A DNA stretch of 64,000 nt from JBCBGF01 sp038526915 (GTDB lineage Bacteria; Pseudomonadota; Alphaproteobacteria; Rhodobacterales; Rhodobacteraceae). Under the pieces are notes generated by a model. It was not told the origin of the DNA, did not search any database, and worked only from the letters and a program-made list of their open reading frames with translations. Shown here one piece after another: positions 29,124 through 37,503 of the stretch; positions within the stretch are counted from its first letter, which is position 1; every line of letters begins with the position of its first letter. The translations under genes were made by a program, and so were the position numbers. Location of the stretch: positions 62,001 to 126,000 of the forward strand of contig JBCBGF010000003.1 in the NCBI GenBank assembly GCA_038526915.1, given 5' to 3'.

Positions 29124-29140
29124 CGATCGGAGACGTATCG

Positions 29141-29680
29141 ATGCCCTATACAGAGATCCTGAACCGCGTTGCCGATGCCATGGACGACGACGCCCCGATC
29201 CCGGCACGCCGCTCGCGCCCCGCGCCCGCAGAAGAGCCTGTGGCCGCGTCCAAATGGACCCTGGCGGGCTTTGGCCCGATGACTCGGATCGCCACATCCT
29301 TCGGCGATGTCCACGCCCAGGCCCTGCGCGTGCGCGACATGATCCGCACCCAGCACGGCAACCTCAAGCCCATCCAGTGGGTGGATAGGGTGATGCTGGA
29401 CCGCGGGTTTACCAAGAATGTCAGCGACGCAACTGCCATCATGATCCGGGCAGGGGCCCTGGGGAACGGTCTGCCAAAGCACGATGTGGTGGTGTCCCCG
29501 CAACAAGAGATCGGGATCGGCGCCCATGGCGCAAACGTCCAGTATCAGCGCGCGGCAAGCCTGCTGGGCCGTCCCGGTGTGATCCACAAGCCCGAAGAGA
29601 TCATGACCTACACCATGTTCCACTGCGGCGAACCCGTCTGTGTGAAGATGGAAGGCATCTGGGCCCGTGTGACGCCCTAA
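29141..29680 (+). CDS. Degenerate Hint-domain protein, copy 2
   Basis: Also 179 residues and 17 bp after copy 1, with which it aligns: WTLAGFGPMTRIATSFGDVH, LRVRDMIRTQHGNLKPIQWV, and IMIRAGALGNGLPKHDVVVS followed by PQQEIGIG. Near both C-termini there is a cysteine-EPV pattern before GIW (TCEEPVHV in copy 1, HCGEPVCV here). The nucleophile cysteine is missing, and the SPxH block reads SPQQ, so self-splicing or cleavage is unlikely. The pair is probably one operon ending at the terminator at 29705-29736. Confidence 0.65.
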   Translation: MPYTEILNRVADAMDDDAPIPARRSRPAPAEEPVAASKWTLAGFGPMTRIATSFGDVHAQALRVRDMIRTQHGNLKPIQWVDRVMLDRGFTKNVSDATAIMIRAGALGNGLPKHDVVVSPQQEIGIGAHGANVQYQRAASLLGRPGVIHKPEEIMTYTMFHCGEPVCVKMEGIWARVTP

Positions 29681-29704
29681 CACCTTTGCGCATCCAGAGC
29701 GTTT

Positions 29705-29736
29705 AAACGCCGTCGGGCCCCGTCCGGCGGCGTTTT
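29705..29736 (+). terminator. Rho-independent terminator after the Hint-like gene pair
   Basis: AAACGCCG (29705-29712) pairs with CGGCGTTT (29728-29735), and the stem continues inward with four more pairs (one G-T) to a 7-nt loop. A T-rich tail follows. It faces the terminator of the opposite-strand small RNA. Confidence 0.8.
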
Positions 29737-29750
29737 CTTGTGGTGCGCGC

Positions 29751-29873
29751 AAAAAAAAAGCGGTGACACCAGGGAGGAGGTAGGTGCCACCGCTAAAGCC
29801 AGAAAACCCAGGGAGGAGGAAGGGCCTTCTGATAACTGAGCACCCGATCGGGAGGATCATTGGCTGCCCGTTC
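29751..29873 (-). ncRNA. Cuckoo/CcsR-like small RNA with anti-Shine-Dalgarno loops
   Basis: Read on the minus strand. Hairpin 1 pairs AGAAGGCCC with GGGTTTTCT (29801-29830; 9 bp with G-U pairs), loop containing CCTCCTCCCT. Hairpin 2 pairs AGCGGTGGCACC with GGTGTCACCGCT (29759-29794; 12 bp, one G-U), loop again containing CCTCCTCCCT, and runs directly into a T-tract, so it is also the terminator. A third, small GATC stem (29846-29858) displays CTCCC. Known CcsR RNAs of Rhodobacter sphaeroides and the alphaproteobacterial 'cuckoo' family have conserved CCUCCUCCC loops. A possible promoter is TTGTGC (29907-29902), 16-bp spacer, TATCAT (29885-29880). The 5' end is estimated. Confidence 0.82.
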
Positions 29874-30065
29874 CGATATATGATAGGCAAATGCTGCACC
29901 TGCACAATGCCCGTAACTTCAACGCTGCCATGCAGCAAATGCATACGTAGCGCTGACCTTTTTCTGCACTAAGCGTTTGTTTTTCGGGCATTCGGCGAAC
30001 AGTGGGTTGAAGGCCGGCCAAATCGAGACAAGGTGTGCCGTGAAATTGGGCTGAAAGGGTTGAGA

Positions 30066-31160
30066 ATGGCGGATCTCCGCGAAGACGTCTTAAATGCGCT
30101 GCGTCGGATCACATTGCCGAACGGCAAAGATATCGTCTCAGAAGACCTCGTTCGGGCGCTAACTGTGGCGGATGGCGCCGTGCGATTCGTCATCGAAGCA
30201 CCATCGCCCGAGGTCGCCCGCCAGATGGAGCCGTTGCGCGCCGCCGCCGAATCCGCCGTCTCTGGTCTGGCCGGCGTTACCAGCGCCTCGGTCGCGCTGA
30301 CCGCCCATGGCCCCGCTGCCAAAGCGCCGCCCAAACCTGCGCCGGGCGACGGGCCCCCCAGCCTCAAGATCGGCCGCCACCCCACACCGCAGCAAGGCCC
30401 GCAAAAGGTCACCGGGGTCGATCGCATCCTGGCGGTGGCCTCTGGCAAGGGCGGGGTGGGCAAATCCACCGTGTCGTCAAACCTCGCTGTCGCGCTGGCA
30501 AAGCAGGGCAGGCGGGTCGGCCTTCTCGACGCCGATATCTATGGCCCCAGCCAGCCGCGCATGATGGGCGTCTCCAAACGCCCGGCGTCGCCTGACGGCA
30601 AAACCATCATCCCGCTTCAGGCCCATGGCGTGACGATGATGTCGATCGGGCTGATGCTAGAGCCCGAGAAGGCGGTGGTCTGGCGCGGGCCGATGCTGAT
30701 GGGCGCGCTGCAACAGATGCTGGGGCAGGTGGCCTGGGGCGAATTGGATGTGCTGATCGTCGATCTGCCCCCCGGAACGGGCGATGTGCAACTCACCCTC
30801 TGCCAGCGCAGCGAAGTCACCGGCGCCATTGTCGTCTCCACCCCGCAGGACGTGGCCCTTCTCGATGCCCGCAAGGCCATCGACATGTTCGGCACGCTCA
30901 GCACGCCGATCCTCGGGCTGATTGAGAACATGTCGCATTACATCTGCCCCAATTGCGGGCACGAGGCGCATATCTTTGGCCATGGCGGTGTGAAGGCAGA
31001 GGCCGAGCGGATCGGCGTGCCGTTCCTAGGGGAAATCCCCCTTAGCCTCGATGTGCGGTTGGCCGGGGACGCAGGCACGCCAATTGCGGTAGGGGATGGG
31101 CCGGTGGCTGACGCATATGCCACACTCGCGCACCGTCTTATCGGCGGCGGGATGGCATAG
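30066..31160 (+). CDS. apbC: Iron-sulfur cluster carrier ApbC/Mrp
   Basis: P-loop NTPase of the Mrp/NBP35 family that delivers Fe-S clusters to apo-enzymes. 364 residues from the ATG at 30066 (MADLREDVLNALRRI). The N-terminal MIP18-like (DUF59) domain is followed by a linker rich in Pro and Ala, then Walker A with deviant lysine, SGKGGVGKSTVSSNLA, the DLPPGTGDVQLT switch and the cluster-binding CxxC in YICPNCGHEAH. The small RNA is divergently encoded upstream. Confidence 0.94.
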   Translation: MADLREDVLNALRRITLPNGKDIVSEDLVRALTVADGAVRFVIEAPSPEVARQMEPLRAAAESAVSGLAGVTSASVALTAHGPAAKAPPKPAPGDGPPSLKIGRHPTPQQGPQKVTGVDRILAVASGKGGVGKSTVSSNLAVALAKQGRRVGLLDADIYGPSQPRMMGVSKRPASPDGKTIIPLQAHGVTMMSIGLMLEPEKAVVWRGPMLMGALQQMLGQVAWGELDVLIVDLPPGTGDVQLTLCQRSEVTGAIVVSTPQDVALLDARKAIDMFGTLSTPILGLIENMSHYICPNCGHEAHIFGHGGVKAEAERIGVPFLGEIPLSLDVRLAGDAGTPIAVGDGPVADAYATLAHRLIGGGMA

Positions 31161-31218
31161 CCCTTAAGCGGGGTGCCAGGCCCCGGCCACGGCCGGAGCC
31201 TTCGCACTGTATTTTACT

Positions 31219-31665
31219 TCAGCCCACGGGGATCCGCAGGACCTGGCCGGGGTAGATCTTGTCGGGATCGCTCAGCATCGGCTTGTTCGCCTCAAAGATC
31301 TCCATATAACGCGCCCCTGATCCCAAGGCCTTCTGTGACACCGCCCAAAGCGTGTCGCCTTTCTCAACCGTATGGAATGTGGGCTCAGCCGCCGGTTCAT
31401 CCGTCGCAATGTCATCCTCGACCTGCGCAACCCCTGCCACGTTCCCAAGCGCCAGGATCACCTTCTCGCGTTCCTCCTGCGAGGCGGTCTTGCCGGTGAC
31501 CTTCACAGTGTCGCCCTCAACCTCAACCTTCAGGTTCTCCGCCTCCAGGCCAAGATCCTTCACCTCGGTTTCCAGTGCCGTGGGCTCCGGCGGGGCTTCT
31601 GCGGCCTCGGCACCGCCCACACCAATCGCCTTACCGGCCTTCTTCACAAAACTCCAAAGTCCCAT
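31219..31665 (-). CDS. kbp: BON-LysM protein (Kbp/YgaU-like)
   Basis: 148 residues, nearly the length of E. coli Kbp (YgaU), a potassium-binding cytoplasmic protein. The N-terminus MGLWSFVKKAGKAIG is typical; the BON domain spans about residues 33-88 (VEGDTVKVTGKTASQEEREK), and LysM about residues 97-147 (HTVEKGDTLWAVSQKALG to IYPGQVLRIPV). Identified by domain order and length. It is separated from apbC by a short convergent gap. Confidence 0.88.
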   Translation of the reverse strand: MGLWSFVKKAGKAIGVGGAEAAEAPPEPTALETEVKDLGLEAENLKVEVEGDTVKVTGKTASQEEREKVILALGNVAGVAQVEDDIATDEPAAEPTFHTVEKGDTLWAVSQKALGSGARYMEIFEANKPMLSDPDKIYPGQVLRIPVG

Positions 31666-32342
31666 CTCGCGCTCCTCCTGTCCTTATGAGCCAGCGCGAC
31701 CCTACCAATCCTGCACGGATGTCCAAGCGCGGATCGTCGTGTTCCCGCGCTGTGCTAATGGGCGCGTGACGCGCGGGATTTCGTGGGATGAGGTGGTCTC
31801 ACCTCGAATCATTTGCGGCTTTGCAGGCTTTGAAACCGGTAATCTGGCTGGTATTTCCGGCAAGATCCCGCCGATATAGGAAGAATTCCGGGAATATACG
31901 GGAAAATTCGGGCAGATACAGTTTTGACAACATATTGTGTAAGTAACTCCGAACAGCACCACAATTTGTACTAATTCGAGTGATCTGACCACAAGACCTT
32001 GTTTCTGAGCCCCCTCCAGAACAACACCTTGTGTCAAATTCCCAAAGTTTACTGTTGCGTCCCATACAGTCCCATCGTATCCCTATTCCCACGATGAACG
32101 GGATAAGGGACATCCAAAAAGTCCCATCCCCCAAAATAAAAAGCAGGTTTCATACAGGCTTCCCGCTTCATCGAAACGAGAGAGATCCGGCGCGCGGGCG
32201 AGCAGACATCCCCCCAGGTGGCGCGCGCAGCTGGACCTACCCGGAAACGGGACGAGGGCGGCGGATTGGGCAGTGGCAGCAGCTCAATCCGTCGTTTTCA
32301 TTTCCGGCCCCGGGCAACGAAAGATAAGGGAGCCGCGGGACA
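31666..32342. promoter_or_regulatory. 677-bp mraZ upstream region with phased GGGA repeats
   Basis: Long AT-richer leader of the dcw cluster without a recognisable gene. It holds groups of (C/T)GGGA boxes spaced exactly ten bases: two boxes at 31774 and 31784; three at 31889, 31899 and 31909; and, on the other strand, three at 32060, 32070 and 32080. A separate GAGGTG-GTCT-CACCTC hairpin lies at 31790-31805. Promoter elements could not be placed with confidence. Confidence 0.6.
32060..32091 (-). promoter_or_regulatory. Candidate MraZ operator
   Basis: On the plus strand TCCCATACAG, TCCCATCGTA and TCCCTATTCC follow each other, so the minus strand shows (T/A)GGGA boxes at 10-bp period, with another TGGGA at 32087-32091 (plus TCCCA). 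MraZ of E. coli and other bacteria binds direct TGGG-type repeats with about 5-nt spacers upstream of its own operon. The match in spacing and position supports autoregulation of the dcw cluster; binding itself is inference. Confidence 0.65.
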
Positions 32343-32846
32343 GTGGTTCGCAGGTTCAGAGGCGAGTTCCACCAGAAGGTGGATGGAAAGGGGCGGGTCT
32401 CGATCCCGGCTGATTTCCGTCGCGTGCTGGAAAACGGCGATCCCACCTGGACCGAAGGCAAGAACCCCGAATTCGTGATCGTCTACGGCGACCACCGTCG
32501 GGCCTATCTGGAATGCTACACCATCGACGCGGCCAATGAGGTCGACGCCCAGATCGCCGATCTTCCCCGCGGGTCGATGGATCGCCGGATGTTGGAGCGG
32601 TTGTTCAACGGTCAGTCGCTGAAAACCACGGTGGACGAGACGGGCCGCATCGTCCTGCCCGCGAAACTGCGCGCCAAGATCGACATCGACGCGATGGCCT
32701 ATTTCATCGCCACCGGCGATACCTTCCAAATCTGGAAGCCCGAAACCTTCGAGGAAATCGAGGAAGCCAAGACCCAAGCCTGGTTGGATCAGTACCCCGA
32801 CGACTTCGATCCCCTCACCCTTCTCGATCAGCGTAAGGGGGAGTGA
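32343..32846 (+). CDS. mraZ: Transcriptional regulator MraZ
   Basis: First gene of the dcw cluster; an AbrB-fold DNA-binding protein that represses its own operon in E. coli. 167 residues with GTG start at 32343 (GGGAG ribosome site upstream). Two SpoVT/AbrB-like repeats are seen: FHQKVDGKGRVSIPADFR and LKTTVDETGRIVLPAKLR, each with the DxxGRxxxP core. The C-terminal tail (QYPDDFDPLTLL) is a common alphaproteobacterial extension. rsmH follows after 3 bp. Confidence 0.95.
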   Translation: MVRRFRGEFHQKVDGKGRVSIPADFRRVLENGDPTWTEGKNPEFVIVYGDHRRAYLECYTIDAANEVDAQIADLPRGSMDRRMLERLFNGQSLKTTVDETGRIVLPAKLRAKIDIDAMAYFIATGDTFQIWKPETFEEIEEAKTQAWLDQYPDDFDPLTLLDQRKGE

Positions 32847-32849
32847 GCG

Positions 32850-33872
32850 ATGGCTGCGACGGCGCGCGCCACACCGTCTGACCCACCGCATATTCCTGTT
32901 CTCATCGACGCCATCGTCATGGCGGCCCCGCCCGTGGGCGAAACACGGGTCTCTGGCCGCTGGCTTGACGGCACCTTCGGCGCAGGCGGCTATGCCCGAG
33001 CCCTTCTCGACGCAGGCGCCGAGCATGTCATCGGCGTGGATCGCGATCCGCTGGCGTTTGAGCTGGCGCAAGACTGGGCCGCCGGTTACGGCGACCGGCT
33101 TACGCTGGTCGAAGGCACCTTCAGCGACCTCGACACTTACGCAGATCAGCCCCTCGACGGCATCGTCCTCGACCTCGGCGTCTCATCCATGCAGCTCGAC
33201 GAAGCCCATCGTGGCTTTTCCTTCATGGCCGACGGCCCCCTCGACATGCGGATGAGCCAAGATGGCCCCTCTGCCGCCGACCTCATCAACGGCGCGGAAG
33301 AGGCTGATATTGCGGACATTCTCTACCAATACGGTGAAGAACGCGCCTCCCGCCGCATCGCCCGCGCCATCGTCCAAGCCCGGGCCGAGGCGCCCGTCGT
33401 CACCACCGCCCAGCTGGCCGGGATCGTCGAAAAGGCCCTGCCAGCGCGCAAGCCCGGCCAAAGCCATCCCGCCACCCGCAGCTTCCAGGCCATTCGCATC
33501 GCGGTGAACAACGAATTCAATGAGTTGGTGGATGGCCTTGAAGCCGCCGAACGCGCGCTCAAACCCGGCGGCTTCCTCGCCGTCGTCAGCTTCCACTCGC
33601 TCGAAGATCGGATCGTCAAACGCTTCCTGCGCGAACGGTCCTCTGCCGGCGGCGGCGGCAACCGCTACGCCCCCGACGCGCCCGAGACCGAACCGCGCTT
33701 CGTCGCCAAGAACCGCGCCATGGCACCGACCGAGGCTGAGACCAACCGCAACCCGCGCGCCCGCTCAGCGCTGTTGCGCACCGCCATCCGCACCGATGCG
33801 GCACCCGCGACCGTGGACCGTACCAAACTGGGGCTGCCCAAAGACATCAACTGGGGAACTGTAACACGATGA
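32850..33872 (+). CDS. rsmH: 16S rRNA (cytosine(1402)-N(4))-methyltransferase
   Basis: Methylates C1402 of 16S rRNA using S-adenosylmethionine. 340 residues; motif I is DGTFGAGGYARALLDAG, with the partner acidic residue in GVDRDPLAF. Later family segments are LDLGVSSMQLDEAHRGFSF, RGIARAI-like RRIARAIVQAR, ATRSFQAIRIAVNNEF and VVSFHSLEDRIVKRF. Its stop overlaps the ftsL start (ATGA). Confidence 0.96.
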   Translation: MAATARATPSDPPHIPVLIDAIVMAAPPVGETRVSGRWLDGTFGAGGYARALLDAGAEHVIGVDRDPLAFELAQDWAAGYGDRLTLVEGTFSDLDTYADQPLDGIVLDLGVSSMQLDEAHRGFSFMADGPLDMRMSQDGPSAADLINGAEEADIADILYQYGEERASRRIARAIVQARAEAPVVTTAQLAGIVEKALPARKPGQSHPATRSFQAIRIAVNNEFNELVDGLEAAERALKPGGFLAVVSFHSLEDRIVKRFLRERSSAGGGGNRYAPDAPETEPRFVAKNRAMAPTEAETNRNPRARSALLRTAIRTDAAPATVDRTKLGLPKDINWGTVTR

Positions 33873-34216
33873 AAACGTTTATCTTCGGCCTGATCGCGAT
33901 GGCCGTCATGGGCCTTGCCGTGTGGGCCTATCACCAGAACTACCAGACCACCGCCGCGCTGAAGGAAACTGAGGCGCTTCAAGACGAGATCGCGCAGCTG
34001 CGCATCCGCGTCGGCGTGCTGCGCGCCGAATGGGCCTATCTCAACCGCCCCGAACGCCTACGCGATCTGGCGGACCTGAACTTCGACCGGCTCGGCCTCT
34101 TCGCGCTCGCGCCCGAGCAGTTTGGCCACGTTGATGAGGTGGCCTTCCCCGGTCTGCCCGCCGATAACATCGCCCGCGCCGTCGATGCGCGCGGCACGCT
34201 GGAGGACAGCCAGTGA
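33869..34216 (+). CDS. ftsL: Cell division protein FtsL
   Basis: 115 residues. A short cytoplasmic N-terminus leads to one membrane span (FIFGLIAMAVMGLAVWAYH) and a periplasmic leucine-zipper-like coiled coil with ALKETEALQDEIAQLRIRVG then LRAEWAYLNRPERLRDLADL. FtsL joins FtsB and FtsQ in the divisome. It is assigned by topology and by its place between rsmH and ftsI; both junctions are 4-base overlaps. Confidence 0.9.
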   Translation: MKTFIFGLIAMAVMGLAVWAYHQNYQTTAALKETEALQDEIAQLRIRVGVLRAEWAYLNRPERLRDLADLNFDRLGLFALAPEQFGHVDEVAFPGLPADNIARAVDARGTLEDSQ

Positions 34217-35994
34217 CCCGTACACCCCTCCGCCCGCTCGCCCGCATCCTCGCCGCCCGCGCCCAGGGCGAAAACCCCGATGTGATCGAACGCGAAAACC
34301 TGCGCCTGCGCCATGAAGAGGCGCGCGATGACCAACGCCAGCGTGCCGAAGGGCGGCTGTTGGTCCTGGGAATCTTCTTCCTGTCGGCCTTCTTGCTGGT
34401 CTCGGGCCGCATGGGCCTGATGGCCGCGTCCGACCCAATCGAACCACGCGCGCATGCTTCCGGCGCCACGATCCTGGCCCAGCGATCCGACATCGTGGAT
34501 CGCCAGGGCCGCATCCTCGCAACCAACCTCACCACCCATTCGCTCTACGCTCAGCCGCCCCTGATGATCGATCCGGGTCGCGCGGCAGAAGAGCTTGCCG
34601 AGATCTTCCCCGATCTCGACGTGGATCGCCTCAAGCGCCAGTTCGAGACGCGTAAGTTCCTCTGGATCAAACGTAAAATTTCCCCCGAACAGAAACAGGC
34701 CGTCCACGATCTGGGCGAACCCGGCCTTCTTTTCGGCCCCCGCGAAATGCGCCTCTACCCCAATGGCAGCCTGGCCTCCCACGTCCTTGGCGGTGCAGGC
34801 TTCGGGCGCGAAGGCACCCATTCGGCCGAGGTGATCGGCGTGGCAGGGGTTGAGAAAACCTTCGACACCTACCTCCGTGATCCCGGCAATGGCGGCGCGC
34901 CGCTGCAGCTTTCGCTCGACCTGACCGTCCAGGCCGCGACCGAGCGTGTGCTCTACGGCGGCATGAAGATGATGAACGCCAAGGGCGCCGCCGCCGTCCT
35001 GATGGACGCCAAAACGGGCGAGATCATTTCGCTGGCAAGCCTCCCCGACTTCGACCCCAACGACCGCCCTGTCCCCCTGACCGAAGGCGATGCCGCCGAC
35101 AGCCCGCTGTTCAACCGGGCTGTGCAGGGGGTGTATGAGCTGGGCTCGACCTTCAAGATCTTCACCGCCGCGCAGGCATTGGAGGAGGGGCTCTACAACA
35201 CCGCCTCTATGATCGACACCAAGGGCCCCCTGCGCTGGGGCCGCCACCGCATCCGCGATCTGCGCTACCACGGCGACACGCTGTCGGTCGAGGATGTGAT
35301 CGTCAAATCCTCCAACATCGGAACCGCGCGCATGGCCATGGAGATCGGCACTGAGCGTCAGCAGGCCTTCCTGCGCGATCTCGGCTTCCTGGCCCCCACA
35401 CCGGTGGAGTTGATCGAGGCGCCGGGCGCCAAACCGCTCCTCCCGCCCAACTGGTCAGAGATCTCTACAATGACGATCTCCTACGGCCACGGCCTGTCCA
35501 CCAGCCCGCTCCACATGGCTGCCGGTTATGCCTCACTCCTCAACGGCGGCACCAAAGTCACACCGACACTGATCAAGCAAGACAGCTTTGAGCCCGGTCC
35601 CCGCGTCGTCTCGGAACGCACCTCGGCCATCGCCCGCGATCTCTTGCGTCAGGTCGTCGTGCGCGGCACGGCCTCCTTCGGCGACGTTGCCGGATACGAG
35701 GTTGCGGGCAAAACCGGCACCGCCGACAAGCCCAAGGCCGCAGGCGGCGGCTACTACGACGACAAGGTGATCGCCACCTTCGCCGCCGTCTTCCCGGCGA
35801 ACGATCCGCAATATGTCCTGGTCGTCACCCTCGACGAACCGGTGGAGACCTCGGGCGAGGAACCCCGCCGTACCGCGGGCTGGACGGCCGTGCCTGTCGC
35901 GGCGGAAGTGATCCGCCGCACCGCGCCGCTTCTGGGCCTCGCGCCGTCCATTGAACCTCGCGCCGATGCTGAGGTAACACTGGCATCCAACTAG
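34213..35994 (+). CDS. ftsI: Septal peptidoglycan transpeptidase FtsI (PBP3)
   Basis: Class B penicillin-binding protein, 593 residues, GTG start at 34213 overlapping the ftsL stop. The single N-terminal span is about residues 51-71 (LLVLGIFFLSAFLLVSGRMG). The dimerisation segment begins RSDIVDRQGRILATNL. Transpeptidase motifs: STFK (active serine, in ELGSTFKIF), SSN (KSSNIGTARM), and KTG (GKTGTADK). It cross-links septal peptidoglycan with FtsW. Confidence 0.96.
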   Translation: MTRTPLRPLARILAARAQGENPDVIERENLRLRHEEARDDQRQRAEGRLLVLGIFFLSAFLLVSGRMGLMAASDPIEPRAHASGATILAQRSDIVDRQGRILATNLTTHSLYAQPPLMIDPGRAAEELAEIFPDLDVDRLKRQFETRKFLWIKRKISPEQKQAVHDLGEPGLLFGPREMRLYPNGSLASHVLGGAGFGREGTHSAEVIGVAGVEKTFDTYLRDPGNGGAPLQLSLDLTVQAATERVLYGGMKMMNAKGAAAVLMDAKTGEIISLASLPDFDPNDRPVPLTEGDAADSPLFNRAVQGVYELGSTFKIFTAAQALEEGLYNTASMIDTKGPLRWGRHRIRDLRYHGDTLSVEDVIVKSSNIGTARMAMEIGTERQQAFLRDLGFLAPTPVELIEAPGAKPLLPPNWSEISTMTISYGHGLSTSPLHMAAGYASLLNGGTKVTPTLIKQDSFEPGPRVVSERTSAIARDLLRQVVVRGTASFGDVAGYEVAGKTGTADKPKAAGGGYYDDKVIATFAAVFPANDPQYVLVVTLDEPVETSGEEPRRTAGWTAVPVAAEVIRRTAPLLGLAPSIEPRADAEVTLASN

Positions 35995-36012
35995 AACCGC
36001 ATTGGGGCGAGC

Positions 36013-37503
36013 ATGGTGACCCAGGCGAAACAGACATCGCTGGCCGAGCTTGGACTGACCGCGCCGGGGGGCGCGGAAGTGCGCATCACCGGCATCGCGC
36101 TCGACAGTCGCGAGGTGAAAACCGGATCGCTTTTTGCCGCCTTGCCCGGCTCGAACATCCACGGCGGTGAGTTCATCCAATACGCCCTGCGGATGGGGGC
36201 CAGTGCCGTGCTGACCGACCGCGAAGGGGCAACCATCGCGCGCGACGAGCTGCGCGAAGCAGGCGTGCCCGTGATCATCGCCGAAGATCCGCGCCAGACT
36301 CTGGCCTATGCCGCCGCCCTCTGGTTCGGCCAGCAACCCGAGGCGGTGGTCGCCGTCACCGGCACCAATGGCAAAACCTCCGTCACCACCTTCACGCGCC
36401 AGCTTTGGATGGCCATGGGGATCGAAGCGGTAAATGTGGGCACCACCGGCATCGAAGGCTCCTACGCCGCGCCGCTTGCACACACCACGCCCGATTCTAT
36501 CACGCTCCACCGCCTTCTGGCCGAGGTCGCCGAGGCCGGGATCGACCACGCCGCGATGGAGGCCTCGTCCCACGGCCTCGACCAACGCCGCCTCGACGGA
36601 GTGCGGATTTGCGCGGCGGGCTTCACGAACTTCACTCAGGATCACCTCGACTACCACGGCACGTTCGAGGCGTATTTCGCGGCCAAGGCGGGGCTGTTCG
36701 ACCGCGTCCTGCCCGAAGACGGCACGGCCGTCGTCAACATCGACGATCCCATGGGCCCCGAAGTCGTCGCCATCGCCGAAGCGCGTGGCTGTGACTTGCT
36801 CACCGTAGGCCAGGCCAAAGGCGCGGCCCTTCGGCTGGTTACCCAGCGCTTCGATGCCACAGGGCAGGAGCTGCGCTTTGAATGGAACGGCGCCGCCCGC
36901 CAAGTGCGCCTCCCGCTCATTGGCGGGTTCCAGGCGGAAAATGCGCTCGTCGCGGCGGGCCTCTGCATCGCCTCTGGCTGCGCGCCGTCGGAAGTCTTCG
37001 AAGCCCTGCCCATGCTCACGACCGTCCGCGGCCGGATGCAACTGGCCGCCACCCGCGCCAATGGCGCGACGGTGTTTGTCGATTACGCCCACACGCCCGA
37101 CGCCATCAAAACCGCACTCCAGGCCCTGCGCCCCCATGTCATGGGCCGGCTCGTCATCGTCTTCGGCGCAGGCGGCGACCGCGATCCGGGCAAGCGCGTG
37201 TTGATGGGCGAAGCCGCGGCAAGGTTCGCCGACATCGCCATCGTCACCGACGACAACCCCCGCACCGAAGATCCCGCCACCATCCGCGCCGCCGTGATGG
37301 AAGGCTGCCCCGATGCAAATGAGGTCGGCGACCGGGCCGAGGCCATCCTGCGAGGCGTCGACATGCTGGAACCGGGCGATGCGCTTCTGATCGCGGGCAA
37401 GGGGCACGAGACCGGCCAGATCGTGGGCGAAGACGTGTTCCCCTTCGACGATGCCGAACAGGCCAGCGTCGCGGTGGCCGCGCTGGACGGGCGGCTGGCA
37501 TGA
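36013..37503 (+). CDS. murE: MurE ligase (UDP-MurNAc-tripeptide, meso-DAP)
   Basis: ATP-dependent addition of meso-diaminopimelate to UDP-MurNAc-L-Ala-D-Glu in the cytoplasm. 496 residues. The P-loop is VTGTNGKTSVTTF; the diaminopimelate-selecting motif DNPR is visible in TDDNPRTEDPA. The N-terminal recognition domain is LDSREVKTGSLFAALPG. Ends with a 4-base overlap to murF. Confidence 0.97.
   Translation: MVTQAKQTSLAELGLTAPGGAEVRITGIALDSREVKTGSLFAALPGSNIHGGEFIQYALRMGASAVLTDREGATIARDELREAGVPVIIAEDPRQTLAYAAALWFGQQPEAVVAVTGTNGKTSVTTFTRQLWMAMGIEAVNVGTTGIEGSYAAPLAHTTPDSITLHRLLAEVAEAGIDHAAMEASSHGLDQRRLDGVRICAAGFTNFTQDHLDYHGTFEAYFAAKAGLFDRVLPEDGTAVVNIDDPMGPEVVAIAEARGCDLLTVGQAKGAALRLVTQRFDATGQELRFEWNGAARQVRLPLIGGFQAENALVAAGLCIASGCAPSEVFEALPMLTTVRGRMQLAATRANGATVFVDYAHTPDAIKTALQALRPHVMGRLVIVFGAGGDRDPGKRVLMGEAAARFADIAIVTDDNPRTEDPATIRAAVMEGCPDANEVGDRAEAILRGVDMLEPGDALLIAGKGHETGQIVGEDVFPFDDAEQASVAVAALDGRLA

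Noticed and set aside
29766..29822. GGGAGGAGG repeats on the plus strand as strong ribosome sites
   Set aside because: They look like tandem Shine-Dalgarno sequences, but no start codon with a credible gene follows; on the minus strand they are hairpin loops ending in a terminator.
28886..29944. 352-codon open frame on the minus strand across the small RNA
   Set aside because: Translates the two RNA hairpin loops as repeated LLPG-like peptides and runs antisense to both Hint-like genes; the hairpins and T-tract explain the sequence better.
29857..29991. 44-codon minus-strand ORF just upstream of the small RNA
   Set aside because: Checked as a possible DUF1127-type gene, which is often linked to this RNA type; the peptide is cysteine-rich, lacks the arginine-rich DUF1127 pattern and has no ribosome site.
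31702..32134. Two overlapping minus-strand ORFs in the mraZ leader
   Set aside because: Both cross the phased GGGA repeats and have no protein-like pattern.
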